A stretch of 64,000 bases of DNA from Lachnospiraceae bacterium (GTDB taxonomy: Bacteria; Bacillota; Clostridia; Lachnospirales; Lachnospiraceae). Within the stretch, counting starts at the first letter, position 1. Each line of letters starts with the position of its first letter. Under the pieces are notes generated by a model. It saw only the letters and a list, made by a program, of their open reading frames with translations, made no database searches and was not told where the DNA came from. Both the position numbers and the translations under genes were made by a program. Positions 18,511-27,539 of the stretch are shown here, one piece after another. The stretch is from positions 1 to 64,000 of the forward strand of contig JAFXQR010000166.1 of assembly GCA_017526985.1 (NCBI GenBank). Direction: 5' to 3'.

Positions 18511-19143
18511 ATGTATACATGGAAAGATTTTGCATGGGTTTCACTGGTATGCGGTATTTTGATGTTTGCGTGTAAGATACCGGGTATGATCCAGTTGTTA
18601 AAGACTCCGATCGAAGCGGAGACCGCGGATTATGCGATGCTGCGGGAGGGTGATTATGTGAAATTGAATGTAGCAGCAGTATATGATTGCCTGATGACGG
18701 AGACCACGACCGAGGTAAAAGACGGAGAGATCGGAGCGGATCAGGAGAGTGCACGCTATTACGCAGTTCCGTCCATTCGATCCAATGAGGTGGAAGATAT
18801 GATCGATCATCTGTTGGTGGTGAAGGCAGAACCGAATCAGTTTGCGGCTTTTGATCGGGCAAGCGACCGCTTCTATAGCTGGTGGAATGATACCAGCGGT
18901 AAGATTGACCGTCCGGAGGAGACACTGGTATCCGTGGATGGTATTTTGGAACCCATGACGGATATTGAACGGACTTATGTGCAAAACTACTTTGAAGACC
19001 AGAAGATCGATGGCTATGTCATTCCGTATGTGTTACATCAGCCGGACAAATCGTCGACCTTTGGTCTGGCCGGGATGGGGCTGCTGATGGCGGTGATCGG
19101 TGGCGTTATGTGTGTGCGCACCTATGTGTTTAAAAAAGTATAA
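18511..19143 (+). CDS. membrane-anchored protein, unknown function
   Basis: 210 residues: one membrane helix near the N-terminus (about 10-28), a hydrophilic domain of about 150 residues, and a second helix near the C-terminus (about 185-205) ending TYVFKKV. This two-helix layout suggests an extracytoplasmic domain held at both ends. The start at 18511 follows AAAAGGGGAAGAT. It heads a group of small membrane genes up to 20534. Confidence 0.75.
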   Translation: MYTWKDFAWVSLVCGILMFACKIPGMIQLLKTPIEAETADYAMLREGDYVKLNVAAVYDCLMTETTTEVKDGEIGADQESARYYAVPSIRSNEVEDMIDHLLVVKAEPNQFAAFDRASDRFYSWWNDTSGKIDRPEETLVSVDGILEPMTDIERTYVQNYFEDQKIDGYVIPYVLHQPDKSSTFGLAGMGLLMAVIGGVMCVRTYVFKKV

Positions 19144-19280
19144 ACAGCAACTGATTGGTGCAAAAATGCAACCATGGCATACTGGTTAAGTGACGGCCGG
19201 ATATTGTATAGTATTCTCAGTATCGCAGGTAAGGGAAGGAAGGATGATCCCGGATGGCAGATACAGAAAGGAAAGAGAAA

Positions 19281-19673
19281 ATGAGTACATATCCGGCTGT
19301 TTTATTTGGCTTACTTTTGATCGTTTTTTCGATAAGTTATTATGCCATACCTTTAGCGAATCACAGAGTATGGACCGAAGATGATGTGATGGGCAATCGT
19401 GTGGTAAAGTTCCTGCGGTATGGCAAATACGGAAGAGAGAGTATCAGCGAATATACATTTTCATGGCAGGATGGCCATTGGAGATATCATATCCGCTGGG
19501 GGCGTTTCCTCGGATATAGCGCGGTGTGTGCGTTCTTTGTCCTGTTGTTTAGTAATGAGGTACAGGGCGGAACGAGAACAATGATGTTCGCATTTATGGG
19601 CCTGCTATTTGTGTCCCAGTTTCTGCTGGCTCCGGTTGTCGCATATCTGTTTCTAAAGCATGAAGAGGGATAA
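19281..19673 (+). CDS. small membrane protein, unknown
   Basis: 130 residues with three hydrophobic segments (about 7-22, 76-92, 101-120). The start at 19281 follows GGAAAGAG; an alternative ATG at 19254 gives 139 residues. No family recognised. Its C-terminal half is typical of small DUF membrane proteins that sit beside lipoprotein genes. Confidence 0.65.
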   Translation: MSTYPAVLFGLLLIVFSISYYAIPLANHRVWTEDDVMGNRVVKFLRYGKYGRESISEYTFSWQDGHWRYHIRWGRFLGYSAVCAFFVLLFSNEVQGGTRTMMFAFMGLLFVSQFLLAPVVAYLFLKHEEG

Positions 19674-19693
19674 ATTGAAGGGAGGTAAAAACG

Positions 19694-19984
19694 ATGCAGA
19701 AAGATAATAAATATTTGGTCGGTAGTGTGATCACCGGGATTCTGGCTGCGGTTGCCGGTATTGTCGGTTTTGTTTTCTATATTCTGGGAAGAGGTTTTGT
19801 GAGTGATCCGGAGGGAATAACGGTAACGATCAACGGCAGGACATTGGAGGGTGTGGAAGCAGCCGAAAAAGCGCTGGCCATCGGCAATGCTTTTTCCGGG
19901 ATCGGAGGCGTGATCCTGGTCATCGGAGCGGTGCTGGGGATCACTTGTGCAGTGCTTATGATCACACATTATCGTAAGAGTTGA
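19694..19984 (+). CDS. small two-helix membrane protein
   Basis: 96 residues, with helices at about 8-32 and 67-90 and a short loop between them (DPEGITVTINGRTLEGVEAA). The ribosome binding site GGGAGGTAAAAACG is strong. It sits between two other envelope genes with gaps of 20 and 10 bp, so it is in the same transcript. Function unknown. Confidence 0.72.
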   Translation: MQKDNKYLVGSVITGILAAVAGIVGFVFYILGRGFVSDPEGITVTINGRTLEGVEAAEKALAIGNAFSGIGGVILVIGAVLGITCAVLMITHYRKS

Positions 19985-19994
19985 GGATAAGCAT

Positions 19995-20534
19995 ATGCAG
20001 GATGAGAGCGGACAGATGAAAAACAAATATTTTATTTTGACAATCGGCTTGTATGTTGTGTGGCTGATCCTGGCAGTGTCACTGACCGGCTGTTCCTATG
20101 TGCCGAAGAACTGGTATGATGTGACGCTGGAAACCTACCGGGAGGGCTTTGCGGAGCACTGGAGAGGCGGCGATGCAGGGTTGAATATCAGTGATGAGAA
20201 GAAAGATCCGGACAATGAGTTTGGCTATCTGCTCAGGGATCTGGACGGAGACGGCGCGCCGGAGGTATTGGTCGGCCTGATCGATGATTCTGCGGAGACA
20301 AAGTTTACAGATATCGTGATCTGGCACAGAGATCTGGGAGCGAGACAGGTGTTTAGCACCGGTGAGGGGTATTACATCTATCTGTGCGACAATAATGTGA
20401 TCCGTATGGATTCCTGGTATGGATCTGAGACCAGAACCCAGTATATGGTCTATGATTCGTCGGATAATGCTTTCCCGATCGTGGATGGCGGCAGCAGACC
20501 GCTGAAAGTTGAATTGACCAGTTTTACGGAGTGA
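19995..20534 (+). CDS. lipoprotein-like protein with FG-GAP-type segment
   Basis: 179 residues. A signal-like helix ends in the lipobox SLTGC (Cys about 34). The mature part contains LLRDLDGDGAPEVLVG, the calcium-loop style Asp-rich motif of FG-GAP or similar beta-propeller repeats, once only. The start at 19995 has GAGG at proper distance; a later Met (20016) would shorten the leader to a more usual signal length. Extracellular; ligand unknown. Confidence 0.72.
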   Translation: MQDESGQMKNKYFILTIGLYVVWLILAVSLTGCSYVPKNWYDVTLETYREGFAEHWRGGDAGLNISDEKKDPDNEFGYLLRDLDGDGAPEVLVGLIDDSAETKFTDIVIWHRDLGARQVFSTGEGYYIYLCDNNVIRMDSWYGSETRTQYMVYDSSDNAFPIVDGGSRPLKVELTSFTE

Positions 20535-20665
20535 TCTATGGTGCCGGGGCGAAAGCTCCGGCCTTCGCATATCACGCCTCCCATTTTTTTGCTGGTAAAA
20601 ATCAGCACGAAAAGGTATAATAGACATGCTAATGCTTAGGAGAAGCATTTGGGAGGTTACCTTTT

Positions 20666-22111
20666 ATGAAGAAAATCGGCCTGGTAGGCGGGACGGGACC
20701 GGAATCCACGCTTATGTATTATAAGGAACTGAATACACGGATCGATCAGATGACCTATGGCAGACAGATGCCGGAGATCGTCATCGAAAGTGTGGATTTT
20801 CGTAAGGCCTGGGAGTTTATGTGTACAGGGCAGTATGATCTGCTGGGAGAGTATCTGGCAGAAAAAGTCAACCGTCTGAAAAACAGCGGCGCAGAAGTGA
20901 TCGCCCTGACTGCCGGGACAATGCATGTGCTCTATCAGGATCTGGTCGCAAAGACGCAGATACCCTTGGTCAGCATACCGCAGGCGGTTGCCAGAGAGGC
21001 CAAACGGCAGAATTTTCATAAGGTCGCACTGCTCGGTACGGCGTTTACAATGGAACAGGACTATATGAAGCAGGATTTCCGTGAGGCGGGGATCCAGGTC
21101 TGTGTTCCGGAGGCAGCAGACCGTGAATTGATCGCGAGAAGGATCTTTGAAGAACTGGAAAACGGTATCGTAAAAGAGTCAACCTTAAAGGAATTTCAGG
21201 ACATCATCCGTAAAATGCAGATCTTCAATGGTGTTGAGGCCGTGGTTCTGGGATGCACGGAGCTGCCGCTGCTGTTAAACAGCGGCAACTGTCCGGTACC
21301 TTGTCTGGATAGCGTGGACATCCACATCAACGAACTGATCCGGCTTGCGTCGGGACAGGGCGTGGCACCGGCAGCGGATATGTCATCGGTATGGAAGAAA
21401 GCGGAGATCGTCTTCCTGACGCCGCAGATCTCCATCGACCGGCCGGAAAATGCGGTCTATCGTAAGACAACACGCAGCAATGACGGCAATGGTGGGGAGA
21501 CACAGAAAGACTATTTCTATGATAAATATGACAACCCGATCTGTCTGGTGGATACCACTCTGCTGCAGAAGAATCCGAATTCTTCCGCAGGTGCGGTGAT
21601 CCGGCGCAGTTATCAGTATAACGAAGACGGCACCATCTCAGAGCAGACCACCAGCGGGGACGATCCTTTCGGAAAAGTGACCACCAGCCGTTTTACCTAT
21701 AACAGCAACAAAAAAGTGCTGATGGAGCATCGTTTCGAGGATGGCAGGGAAACCGGCACCATCACTTATGATTATGACAGCCATGACAATCCGAGCCGTG
21801 TGAGTGTGACTTCCGGCGATAATCTGATCCGGACCACCCAGGGGATCAAAAGTACCTATGACCCGAAGGGGCGTGTTTCCTATAAAGAAATGCTCTATCA
21901 CAGCGGAAACGGCGCGATCAAGTCGATCCATACCTGGTATGAATATGACGATAAGGGCAATATGGTCCTGGAGAAGAGCCAGAAGGCAGGCGAGACACAG
22001 ATGGAATACCGCAAGAATTACTACGACGGGAGCAGTCGTCTGATCAAAAGTGTGCGTTATGTGGGGGATCAGCTGGTCAGCAGCGAAACCTATGAATATG
22101 AGTTTTTCTGA
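20666..22111 (+). CDS. aspartate/glutamate racemase-like protein fused to YD-like repeats
   Basis: 481 residues. Residues 1-230 are an Asp/Glu racemase fold (KKIGLVGGTGPESTLMYYKE; VVLGCTELPLLL with Cys197; PCLDSVDIH). The first catalytic position, Cys or Thr in characterised members, is Ala83 in LTAGTMH, so racemase activity is doubtful. Residues about 255-481 hold several Tyr/Asp-rich repeats (DYFYDKYDNPI, YQYNEDGTISEQ, YDYDSHDNPSR, YEYDDKGNM) like RHS/YD repeats. The frame is continuous, with no internal start or stop, so the fusion is real in this assembly. The 5' UTR has an AATGCTT/AAGCATT hairpin before GGGAGG. TATAAT at 20616-20621 is a possible -10. Confidence 0.8.
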   Translation: MKKIGLVGGTGPESTLMYYKELNTRIDQMTYGRQMPEIVIESVDFRKAWEFMCTGQYDLLGEYLAEKVNRLKNSGAEVIALTAGTMHVLYQDLVAKTQIPLVSIPQAVAREAKRQNFHKVALLGTAFTMEQDYMKQDFREAGIQVCVPEAADRELIARRIFEELENGIVKESTLKEFQDIIRKMQIFNGVEAVVLGCTELPLLLNSGNCPVPCLDSVDIHINELIRLASGQGVAPAADMSSVWKKAEIVFLTPQISIDRPENAVYRKTTRSNDGNGGETQKDYFYDKYDNPICLVDTTLLQKNPNSSAGAVIRRSYQYNEDGTISEQTTSGDDPFGKVTTSRFTYNSNKKVLMEHRFEDGRETGTITYDYDSHDNPSRVSVTSGDNLIRTTQGIKSTYDPKGRVSYKEMLYHSGNGAIKSIHTWYEYDDKGNMVLEKSQKAGETQMEYRKNYYDGSSRLIKSVRYVGDQLVSSETYEYEFF

Positions 22112-22154
22112 GTATATATTTTTCTGGACTTGATTTTTTGGAGAGGGAAATCGG

Positions 22155-22793
22155 ATGATAAAAGAAGCCATATTGATCGCCGGCGGGGTAGCGATCCACG
22201 GAGCCGGAAAGGTTGTGAAAAAGACCGGTGAGAAGATCGATGAGATGCAGAAAGAGCGTTTCAACAAAGTGGTGGAACAAAATAAAAAGGCCGAAATAGA
22301 GCACGAACAGATCTGGATGGAAGAAGAGCTGGTCAAGAAGCGAAAGCTGCTGGAAGAAAAGGTCTACCATCAATATGATTTTTACAATCTGGATAATGAG
22401 CTGGTCTATTGCACCAGAGGCGGTATCATCAAAGGCCGGAGAAAGGTTGAGATCCATACCGGCGCGCACGAGAAACTGGCCTTTATTGAAGAGACCGGCG
22501 CGACTTTTGCGGAAGAAAAGGACCACCCGGAGTACAGTATCTTCGTAGGCGGCGCGCGAGTGGATGTGGCGAGGCTGACCTATGAGGGAAAAGAGGCCTA
22601 TCTGGAACTGGATCATAAGAAATGGCGACTGTATTTTGACAAGAATGGTGTGCAAAAGATCGTGGACGCGGAAGGTGTGCTGATGCTGGAAGTGGAAAAA
22701 CAGATCGCCAAACGCCGTATGATCAGTATCTATACGGAAGATCGCCGGATGTGCATACTGCTGTTTCTGGCAGGCATAGTTCACAGATTATAA
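22155..22793 (+). CDS. hypothetical protein, amphipathic N-terminus and beta-rich core
   Basis: 212 residues. Residues 20-70 are a highly charged coiled-coil-like helix (KKTGEKIDEMQKERFNKVVE). Residues 75-190 are beta-rich (NELVYCTRGGIIKGRRKVEI, LELDHKKWRLYFDKNG) and may form a LURP/Tubby-like barrel; this is a guess from pattern. It follows the racemase fusion by 43 bp and ends at a strong terminator, so the two are probably one unit. Confidence 0.65.
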   Translation: MIKEAILIAGGVAIHGAGKVVKKTGEKIDEMQKERFNKVVEQNKKAEIEHEQIWMEEELVKKRKLLEEKVYHQYDFYNLDNELVYCTRGGIIKGRRKVEIHTGAHEKLAFIEETGATFAEEKDHPEYSIFVGGARVDVARLTYEGKEAYLELDHKKWRLYFDKNGVQKIVDAEGVLMLEVEKQIAKRRMISIYTEDRRMCILLFLAGIVHRL

Positions 22794-22814
22794 GAGGAAA
22801 AGCAGATGAGAAGA

Positions 22815-22843
22815 GTCCCACATTACGATGTGGGGCTTTTTTT
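22815..22843 (+). terminator. terminator
   Basis: CCCACAT-TACG-ATGTGGG stem followed by GCTTTTTTT. Confidence 0.9.
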
Positions 22844-22918
22844 GATACATTTTTTGTTAGATGTTCACATTCCGTTCATATTCAATACATACATAATTAA
22901 CAAACTTGTAACAATTTA

Positions 22919-22947
22919 TTGAAATTTGTCCATAAAAATGTTACATT
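22919..22947 (+). promoter_or_regulatory. promoter of the DUF4349 gene
   Basis: TTGAAA (22919-22924), 17 bp, TACATT (22942-22947) in a very AT-rich stretch after the terminator, about 90 bp before the start codon. Confidence 0.5.
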
Positions 22948-23039
22948 TAAACCGTACCTAGTGCAGATACAAAAAACAGTGATCCGGAAGTATTCGGCAC
23001 CGGTTCACAAAAGGTACAACCAAGGGAGGAGTAATGATT

Positions 23040-24155
23040 ATGAGAAATGGAGAAGAGAGAAAGAGCATTCGAAACGGTCTGCGCAGATGGGCGATCACGG
23101 GAGGCTTGACGCTGACAATGTTGTTGGGCGGCTGCGGTGGTTCCGACAGAGGATCCGGGTATGCGGCTTCAGAGGCTTCCGTACAGTCAGCGTCCACAGG
23201 TGCCGGTGATGTGGCAATGGAAGCCTGTGCGGAGGAAGCGTATTACGATACCGCAGACATCTATCAGAGTAACGGTAGCTTTGACAGCGAAGCATCCGGG
23301 ATCGAGGTGACGACACCGACCACCACGAACCGCAAGCTCATCCGCAATGTGAGCCTGGAAGTGGAAACGCAGGATTTTCAGACACTAATCTCGACGGTGA
23401 CCAGCCGCGTGAAAGCCCTGGGCGGATATATTGAAGACAGCAATGTTTATAACGGCAGCAATTATTCGGGTGAAGTACAGCGTTACGCAACGATGACACT
23501 GCGTATCCCTTCGGCACAGGCTGATACTTTTATGACCGAGGTGGCAGATCAGTCCAATATTACCCAGCAGAACGAAAATGTGAATGATGTAACGCTGGAT
23601 TATGTGGATCTGGACAGCCACAAGCGGGTGCTGCAGGCAGAGCTGGACAATATGATGGAGCTGCTGGAAGCATCAAATGATATTGATGATATGATCACCA
23701 TTGAAAACCGCATTTCCAACCTGCGTTATCAGATTGAGAGTATGGAATCCCAGCTGCGCACCTATGATAACAAAGTAGATTACACGACGGTGAAGCTGCA
23801 TGTGACAGAAGTGCAGGAACTGACGGAGATCGTTGAGCCGGAGCCGGAACCGGACCCGACCACCTGGGATCGCATCTCCGAAGGCTTCACGGATAACTTA
23901 AACCGCATCATCACCACCTTTACGGATCTGCTGGTATGGTTCTTAAGCAACCTGCCGAGTCTGCTGGTATGGGCAGTCATCATCTTCATCATCGTGAAGA
24001 TCCTGAAAAAAGTCATTCCGGGCTGGGGCAGGAAAACGGCGGCTGTGACAGCAGCGGAGCCGGCAGCAGAAGGCGGTACCGAAAACCGTTATCAGTGGTT
24101 CGCTGACGGAAATGCGCAGGGCGTGAAGGATAACAATACAGACGGACAGAACTAA
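23040..24155 (+). CDS. DUF4349 lipoprotein
   Basis: 371 residues. The signal helix ends in a lipobox LLGGC. The DUF4349 core (about 98-270: KLIRNVSLEVETQDF, ALGGYIEDSNVY, MTLRIPSAQADTFM, QNENVNDVTLDYVDLDSHKR, a coiled coil with ENRISNLRYQIESMESQLR) is typical. After a Pro/Glu-rich linker comes one membrane helix (about 310-335), with a short basic tail. It is anchored at both ends at the cell surface. The role of the family is unknown; some members are linked to cell-envelope stress. Confidence 0.9.
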   Translation: MRNGEERKSIRNGLRRWAITGGLTLTMLLGGCGGSDRGSGYAASEASVQSASTGAGDVAMEACAEEAYYDTADIYQSNGSFDSEASGIEVTTPTTTNRKLIRNVSLEVETQDFQTLISTVTSRVKALGGYIEDSNVYNGSNYSGEVQRYATMTLRIPSAQADTFMTEVADQSNITQQNENVNDVTLDYVDLDSHKRVLQAELDNMMELLEASNDIDDMITIENRISNLRYQIESMESQLRTYDNKVDYTTVKLHVTEVQELTEIVEPEPEPDPTTWDRISEGFTDNLNRIITTFTDLLVWFLSNLPSLLVWAVIIFIIVKILKKVIPGWGRKTAAVTAAEPAAEGGTENRYQWFADGNAQGVKDNNTDGQN

Positions 24156-24187
24156 ATATATACACACTTAAGTGTTGATCGAATAAA

Positions 24188-24226
24188 AGTCCCCGGGTGG
24201 TCAGGAGCACTGCCCGGGGCTTTTTT
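24188..24226 (+). terminator. terminator
   Basis: A CCCCGGG / CCCGGGG stem (24191-24197, 24213-24219) is followed by CTTTTTT. Confidence 0.88.
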
Positions 24227-24374
24227 GCTCTTGTAATATCGGATTTTGAAAGGTATTATGGATTATCGTAATTTGCGGAAATGCACCAATGGCATATACA
24301 ACAGAGCAAGGGGTTCACGTTATTCCATTTGGTTGCTTGAGGGATTAACAGGGACTTTGGATGAGATTACTTGC

Positions 24375-24403
24375 TTGTAAGCGATACTCTCCTATTGTAT
24401 AAT
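24375..24403 (+). promoter_or_regulatory. promoter of the DUF4003 gene
   Basis: TTGTAA (24375-24380), exactly 17 bp, TATAAT (24398-24403), ending 44 bp before the start codon. It overlaps the end of a 40-codon open frame (24258-24380) that I do not call as a gene. Confidence 0.65.
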
Positions 24404-24447
24404 TGAAAGCAGTTGTAGTTTGCTATAGAAATGAGGAGGAGACGGAT

Positions 24448-25434
24448 ATGAGACAGACATTGCGGGAAAAGTGTGAATTGCTGGCAGAAAACTATATGGT
24501 GATCAATAAGGATTTCAAGTGGGAGTTTGAGATCATGACCATTGTAGCGGCCAGTGCATATACGAATGCCGGGATGAAGGCAGATTCGGAGAAGATGAAG
24601 GAATGCAGGGAGATCCTCAAGAAAAAGGAAGGTATTTTTTCAGATTTGCGCGGGATCTCAGAGCTGGTCATTTTATCAAAGATGGCCATCGATCCGGATC
24701 CGGAAGGATTTTTGGATGATGTGATCGCAGTGTTTGACAAAGTCCGTGACGGCAGAGTGTTCACTTCTTCTTATATGGTGCTGTGTGCTCTGATCATCTG
24801 TGACCAGCACGAGGTAGACCGGGCGGATGAAGTGATCGAAAAGATGAAGGACATCATGGAAAAGATGAAGAAGGAACATCCGCTGCTGACCGCCAGTGAG
24901 GATATGCCGCTGGCTACGGTCATGGCGATGATGCCGGAAGATACAGAGAAGCTGATCTCTGAAATGGAAGAATGCTATGATATCCTTAAAAAGAAATTCC
25001 CCTTCCACAACGATGCGGTGCAGGGGCTCTGCCAGGTGCTTTCCTTAAGCGGCAGCGGGACCGAGGAAAAATGCGCGAAGGCGGCTAAGATCTTTGATGC
25101 GTTGAAAAAGAAGGGTGTGAAATATGGCAAGTCTACGGAACTTGCAGCGCTGGGAGCCTTGGTGGATCTGGATATGGAGCCGGAAGATATCGCAAAAGAG
25201 ATCCGAGAGGTATCCGATCTGCTGCAGGCGCACAAGGGCTTCGGAAACTTTGTTTTAGGAAAAGAATACCGTGCTATGTTTGCAGCGCTGCTGGTCGCGC
25301 AGGAGTATTCTCCGCAGGTGGTACCTTCGGATGCTTCCGCCATTGGAGGCGCACTGGCGCTGATCATTGCGGAAGAGATCGTTATGCTCATCCTGATCGC
25401 ATCTACATCAGCGGCGAGTGCAGCGAATAATTAA
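24448..25434 (+). CDS. DUF4003 family protein
   Basis: 328 residues, almost entirely helical, matching the DUF4003 pattern: FEIMTIVAASAYTNAG, SDLRGISELVIL, ASEDMPLATVMAM, DAVQGLCQVLSLS. The C-terminus has a hydrophobic stretch (ALALIIAEEIVMLILIAST). The start at 24448 follows GAGGAGGAGACGG; an upstream in-frame extension begins over the -10 region. Function unknown. It has its own promoter and terminator. Confidence 0.85.
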   Translation: MRQTLREKCELLAENYMVINKDFKWEFEIMTIVAASAYTNAGMKADSEKMKECREILKKKEGIFSDLRGISELVILSKMAIDPDPEGFLDDVIAVFDKVRDGRVFTSSYMVLCALIICDQHEVDRADEVIEKMKDIMEKMKKEHPLLTASEDMPLATVMAMMPEDTEKLISEMEECYDILKKKFPFHNDAVQGLCQVLSLSGSGTEEKCAKAAKIFDALKKKGVKYGKSTELAALGALVDLDMEPEDIAKEIREVSDLLQAHKGFGNFVLGKEYRAMFAALLVAQEYSPQVVPSDASAIGGALALIIAEEIVMLILIASTSAASAANN

Positions 25435-25448
25435 AGAAGATATTTTTG

Positions 25449-25476
25449 GGCGGCGGGTATATTTTCCTGCCGCCTT
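25449..25476 (+). terminator. terminator of the DUF4003 gene
   Basis: GGCGGCGGG / CCTGCCGCC stem around TATATTTT, with only a short TT tail. The following gap (25477-25599) holds a 20-codon open frame at 25534-25596 that looks like a gene scrap. Confidence 0.65.
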
Positions 25477-25599
25477 ATTCACAGGCTGGCGGAGATCTTT
25501 TATGTCGGGAAGACCTATGAATAGGGAATAGATATGGATAAAGACCGAAAGACGCTTCTTGAAAAAATTGATGTTATTGCCGAGAAAGTGTTGTGAGTT

Positions 25600-25983
25600 A
25601 TGTTTGATGATATAGCTTATAGTGAACTGCAGAAGCTTGCAAAATACAGGAAGAAACGAAAGATGGGGTTTCTTCGGATCTTTGGCGTATATAAGATTCC
25701 GAAACCGGTGCAGTGTTATTTTGCTGAGATTGTGGATATCAGTGAAAAACACATGCGACTATACAATAGTGCGAAACGGTTAGAGATCCTGGTGCCACCG
25801 GTCTATAAAATACGTCATCTGGATGACAGTGTGATCTCGGTGGAACATACGGACTGGGGACAAGATCTTACCGGATATACGGATTTTATCGGATATGGGG
25901 AAAGATATAAGATCGGGGAAAAAGTGATCTTTTTTGAAGAGCCGGGAATCGGCCGATGCATCGTTCCGAGAGAAAATGAGTGA
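25600..25983 (+). CDS. hypothetical protein
   Basis: 127 residues, soluble. A basic N-terminal helix (LQKLAKYRKKRKMGF) precedes a beta-rich region (CYFAEIVDISEKHMRLYN, KVIFFEEPGIGRCIVP). No family recognised. It is the first gene of the accessory island and precedes a SUKH gene by 48 bp, so an immunity-type role is possible but not shown. Confidence 0.6.
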   Translation: MFDDIAYSELQKLAKYRKKRKMGFLRIFGVYKIPKPVQCYFAEIVDISEKHMRLYNSAKRLEILVPPVYKIRHLDDSVISVEHTDWGQDLTGYTDFIGYGERYKIGEKVIFFEEPGIGRCIVPRENE

Positions 25984-26031
25984 GGGGCGTATGTATCAAG
26001 AAACTAATTATATCGAAAGGGGGCTTCCATC

Positions 26032-26601
26032 ATGGAAAAGAAGGACGTGATCAGGAATAGCGAATGGAACATGTATGTAGAAAAACTCTGCGAAAAGATG
26101 CCGTATCTTCGTGAAACGCTGCGGGAAGGCGCATCTGCGGAGGATATCAGAGCAGCCGAGACAGAGACAGGTTGTCAGTTTCCGGACTTGCTGAAGGGTT
26201 TATATCTGACCAATGACGGAGATAATGCGGAGGCGCTTTGCGGTATGTTGCTTGGATTCCACTTCCTGAGCCTGGAGGCTATGCGATCGGAATGGCGCCG
26301 CAGTTATGCAAACACCAAGTGGATACCGATTGGTTCGGATGGCGGCGGAAACTTCATTGGTGTGGATCTTGAAAACGGAACGAACGGTCAGGTGATCAGT
26401 TTTGGCAGGGATGAAGAGGGTAAAACGGTTCTTGCGGAAAACCTGGGAGAACTGTTTGCACGTTTTACCCGCATCGTGTGCAGTGAAGATTTTTATATCG
26501 GAGAATATGATGATGAACAGGTGATCGTACTCGGCACGGACGATGTTGAGGAAGGTTCGTATTTAACGGATTATCTGAAATCAGAGGATTCTGTGAAGTG
26601 A
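26032..26601 (+). CDS. SMI1/KNR4 (SUKH) family protein
   Basis: 189 residues, full SUKH-1 fold: RAAETETGCQFPDLLKGLYL near residues 40-60 and KWIPIGSDGGGNFIGVDL at about 100-118, the family hallmark. SUKH proteins are mainly immunity proteins against polymorphic toxins. No toxin gene is adjacent. A partial copy of this gene lies at 35175-35528 with a nearly identical C-terminal end (SYLTDYLKSE-SVK). Confidence 0.9.
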   Translation: MEKKDVIRNSEWNMYVEKLCEKMPYLRETLREGASAEDIRAAETETGCQFPDLLKGLYLTNDGDNAEALCGMLLGFHFLSLEAMRSEWRRSYANTKWIPIGSDGGGNFIGVDLENGTNGQVISFGRDEEGKTVLAENLGELFARFTRIVCSEDFYIGEYDDEQVIVLGTDDVEEGSYLTDYLKSEDSVK

Positions 26602-26637
26602 CCATTGAAACGGAGTGATATCCGGCAGAGGAAATAT

Positions 26638-27489
26638 ATGCGAAATGAAAAAGAAGTCATAGAAAATGTTCTGAAAATAGCGGAAGAAGATGAAGCGGTC
26701 CGAGCGGTGATCCGTACCAACCTGCTTCCCAAAAGGAAATATGATTATTACAATTTTTGCTTTGTGGTAAATGAGATCGTGAAGTACGACGGCGATGTTT
26801 TTGAAAGCTGTTTCGGAGAACGGATCCTGTTGTATCGGGGAGACCGGAATTATCCGGAACTGTTTCCGGGGAATACCAAAGCTCATTTGATGGTGTTTCG
26901 TGACGGTATCACGATCGCGATCAATGTCATGGAGAAGGATGCTTTTCTGGAAAAATATCAGGGCGAGCAGGACCACGAAAATGTCTGGATCGGTGATACC
27001 TATCAGAAACTCCTGGATAAAGATGAACTGTTGCCGGAGATCGAACGCCTGGAAGAAAAGCAGGTATGGTTTGCTCAAACGCCTTCGGATGCAGAGTTTC
27101 AGGAAACGTGTAATGAGTTTTGGTGGGTAGTCAAAAGCTTTGTCGAGTATGCTTTGAGGAAAGAGATCCCTTCGGCCATGTTTTATCTGAATGTAGCCGT
27201 TCGGGATCTCTTGAACAAGATGATCCGTTGGTATCTGTTCCTGCAGGCAGGGCAGCCGGTCAACATGGGCATTCTGGACAGCAATATGGAGAAGCTTCTG
27301 GATGTGAAATTGTTTGCTCTGTATAAGAAGACCTACCCGACCGCAGAGTATGCGAGCATCCGGGAAGCATTCGATGCGGTAGTGGAACTATGGAGTGCGA
27401 TTTCTACGGATGTAGCAGCACACTGTGGTTATATGTATGACAAAGATACCGAGAAGAATATGCTCGACTTCATAAGTAACTTAAGATAG
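26638..27489 (+). CDS. ANT(6)-like nucleotidyltransferase fold, active site degenerate
   Basis: 283 residues with the two-domain layout of aminoglycoside 6-adenylyltransferases (MRNEKEVIENVLKIAEEDEA; FGERILLY; the helical C-terminal domain AMFYLNVAVRDLLNKMIRWY). The catalytic motifs are lost: the GSR block reads VIR, DYD reads DYY, and the third acidic site (normally DLT) reads AIN. Antibiotic adenylylation is therefore unlikely. The start at 26638 follows AGAGGAAAT; a TTG 33 nt upstream is less likely. It is 36 bp from the SUKH gene, which hints at a paired role. Confidence 0.8.
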   Translation: MRNEKEVIENVLKIAEEDEAVRAVIRTNLLPKRKYDYYNFCFVVNEIVKYDGDVFESCFGERILLYRGDRNYPELFPGNTKAHLMVFRDGITIAINVMEKDAFLEKYQGEQDHENVWIGDTYQKLLDKDELLPEIERLEEKQVWFAQTPSDAEFQETCNEFWWVVKSFVEYALRKEIPSAMFYLNVAVRDLLNKMIRWYLFLQAGQPVNMGILDSNMEKLLDVKLFALYKKTYPTAEYASIREAFDAVVELWSAISTDVAAHCGYMYDKDTEKNMLDFISNLR

Positions 27490-27539
27490 GAAGCTTAAGG
27501 GAAATTGTAATGAATGGATCAGGAGAATCGGAGGGTTAT

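Noticed and set aside
26638..27489. Functional aminoglycoside resistance gene
   Set aside because: The residues that bind metal and ATP in ANT(6) enzymes are replaced, so resistance is not predicted.
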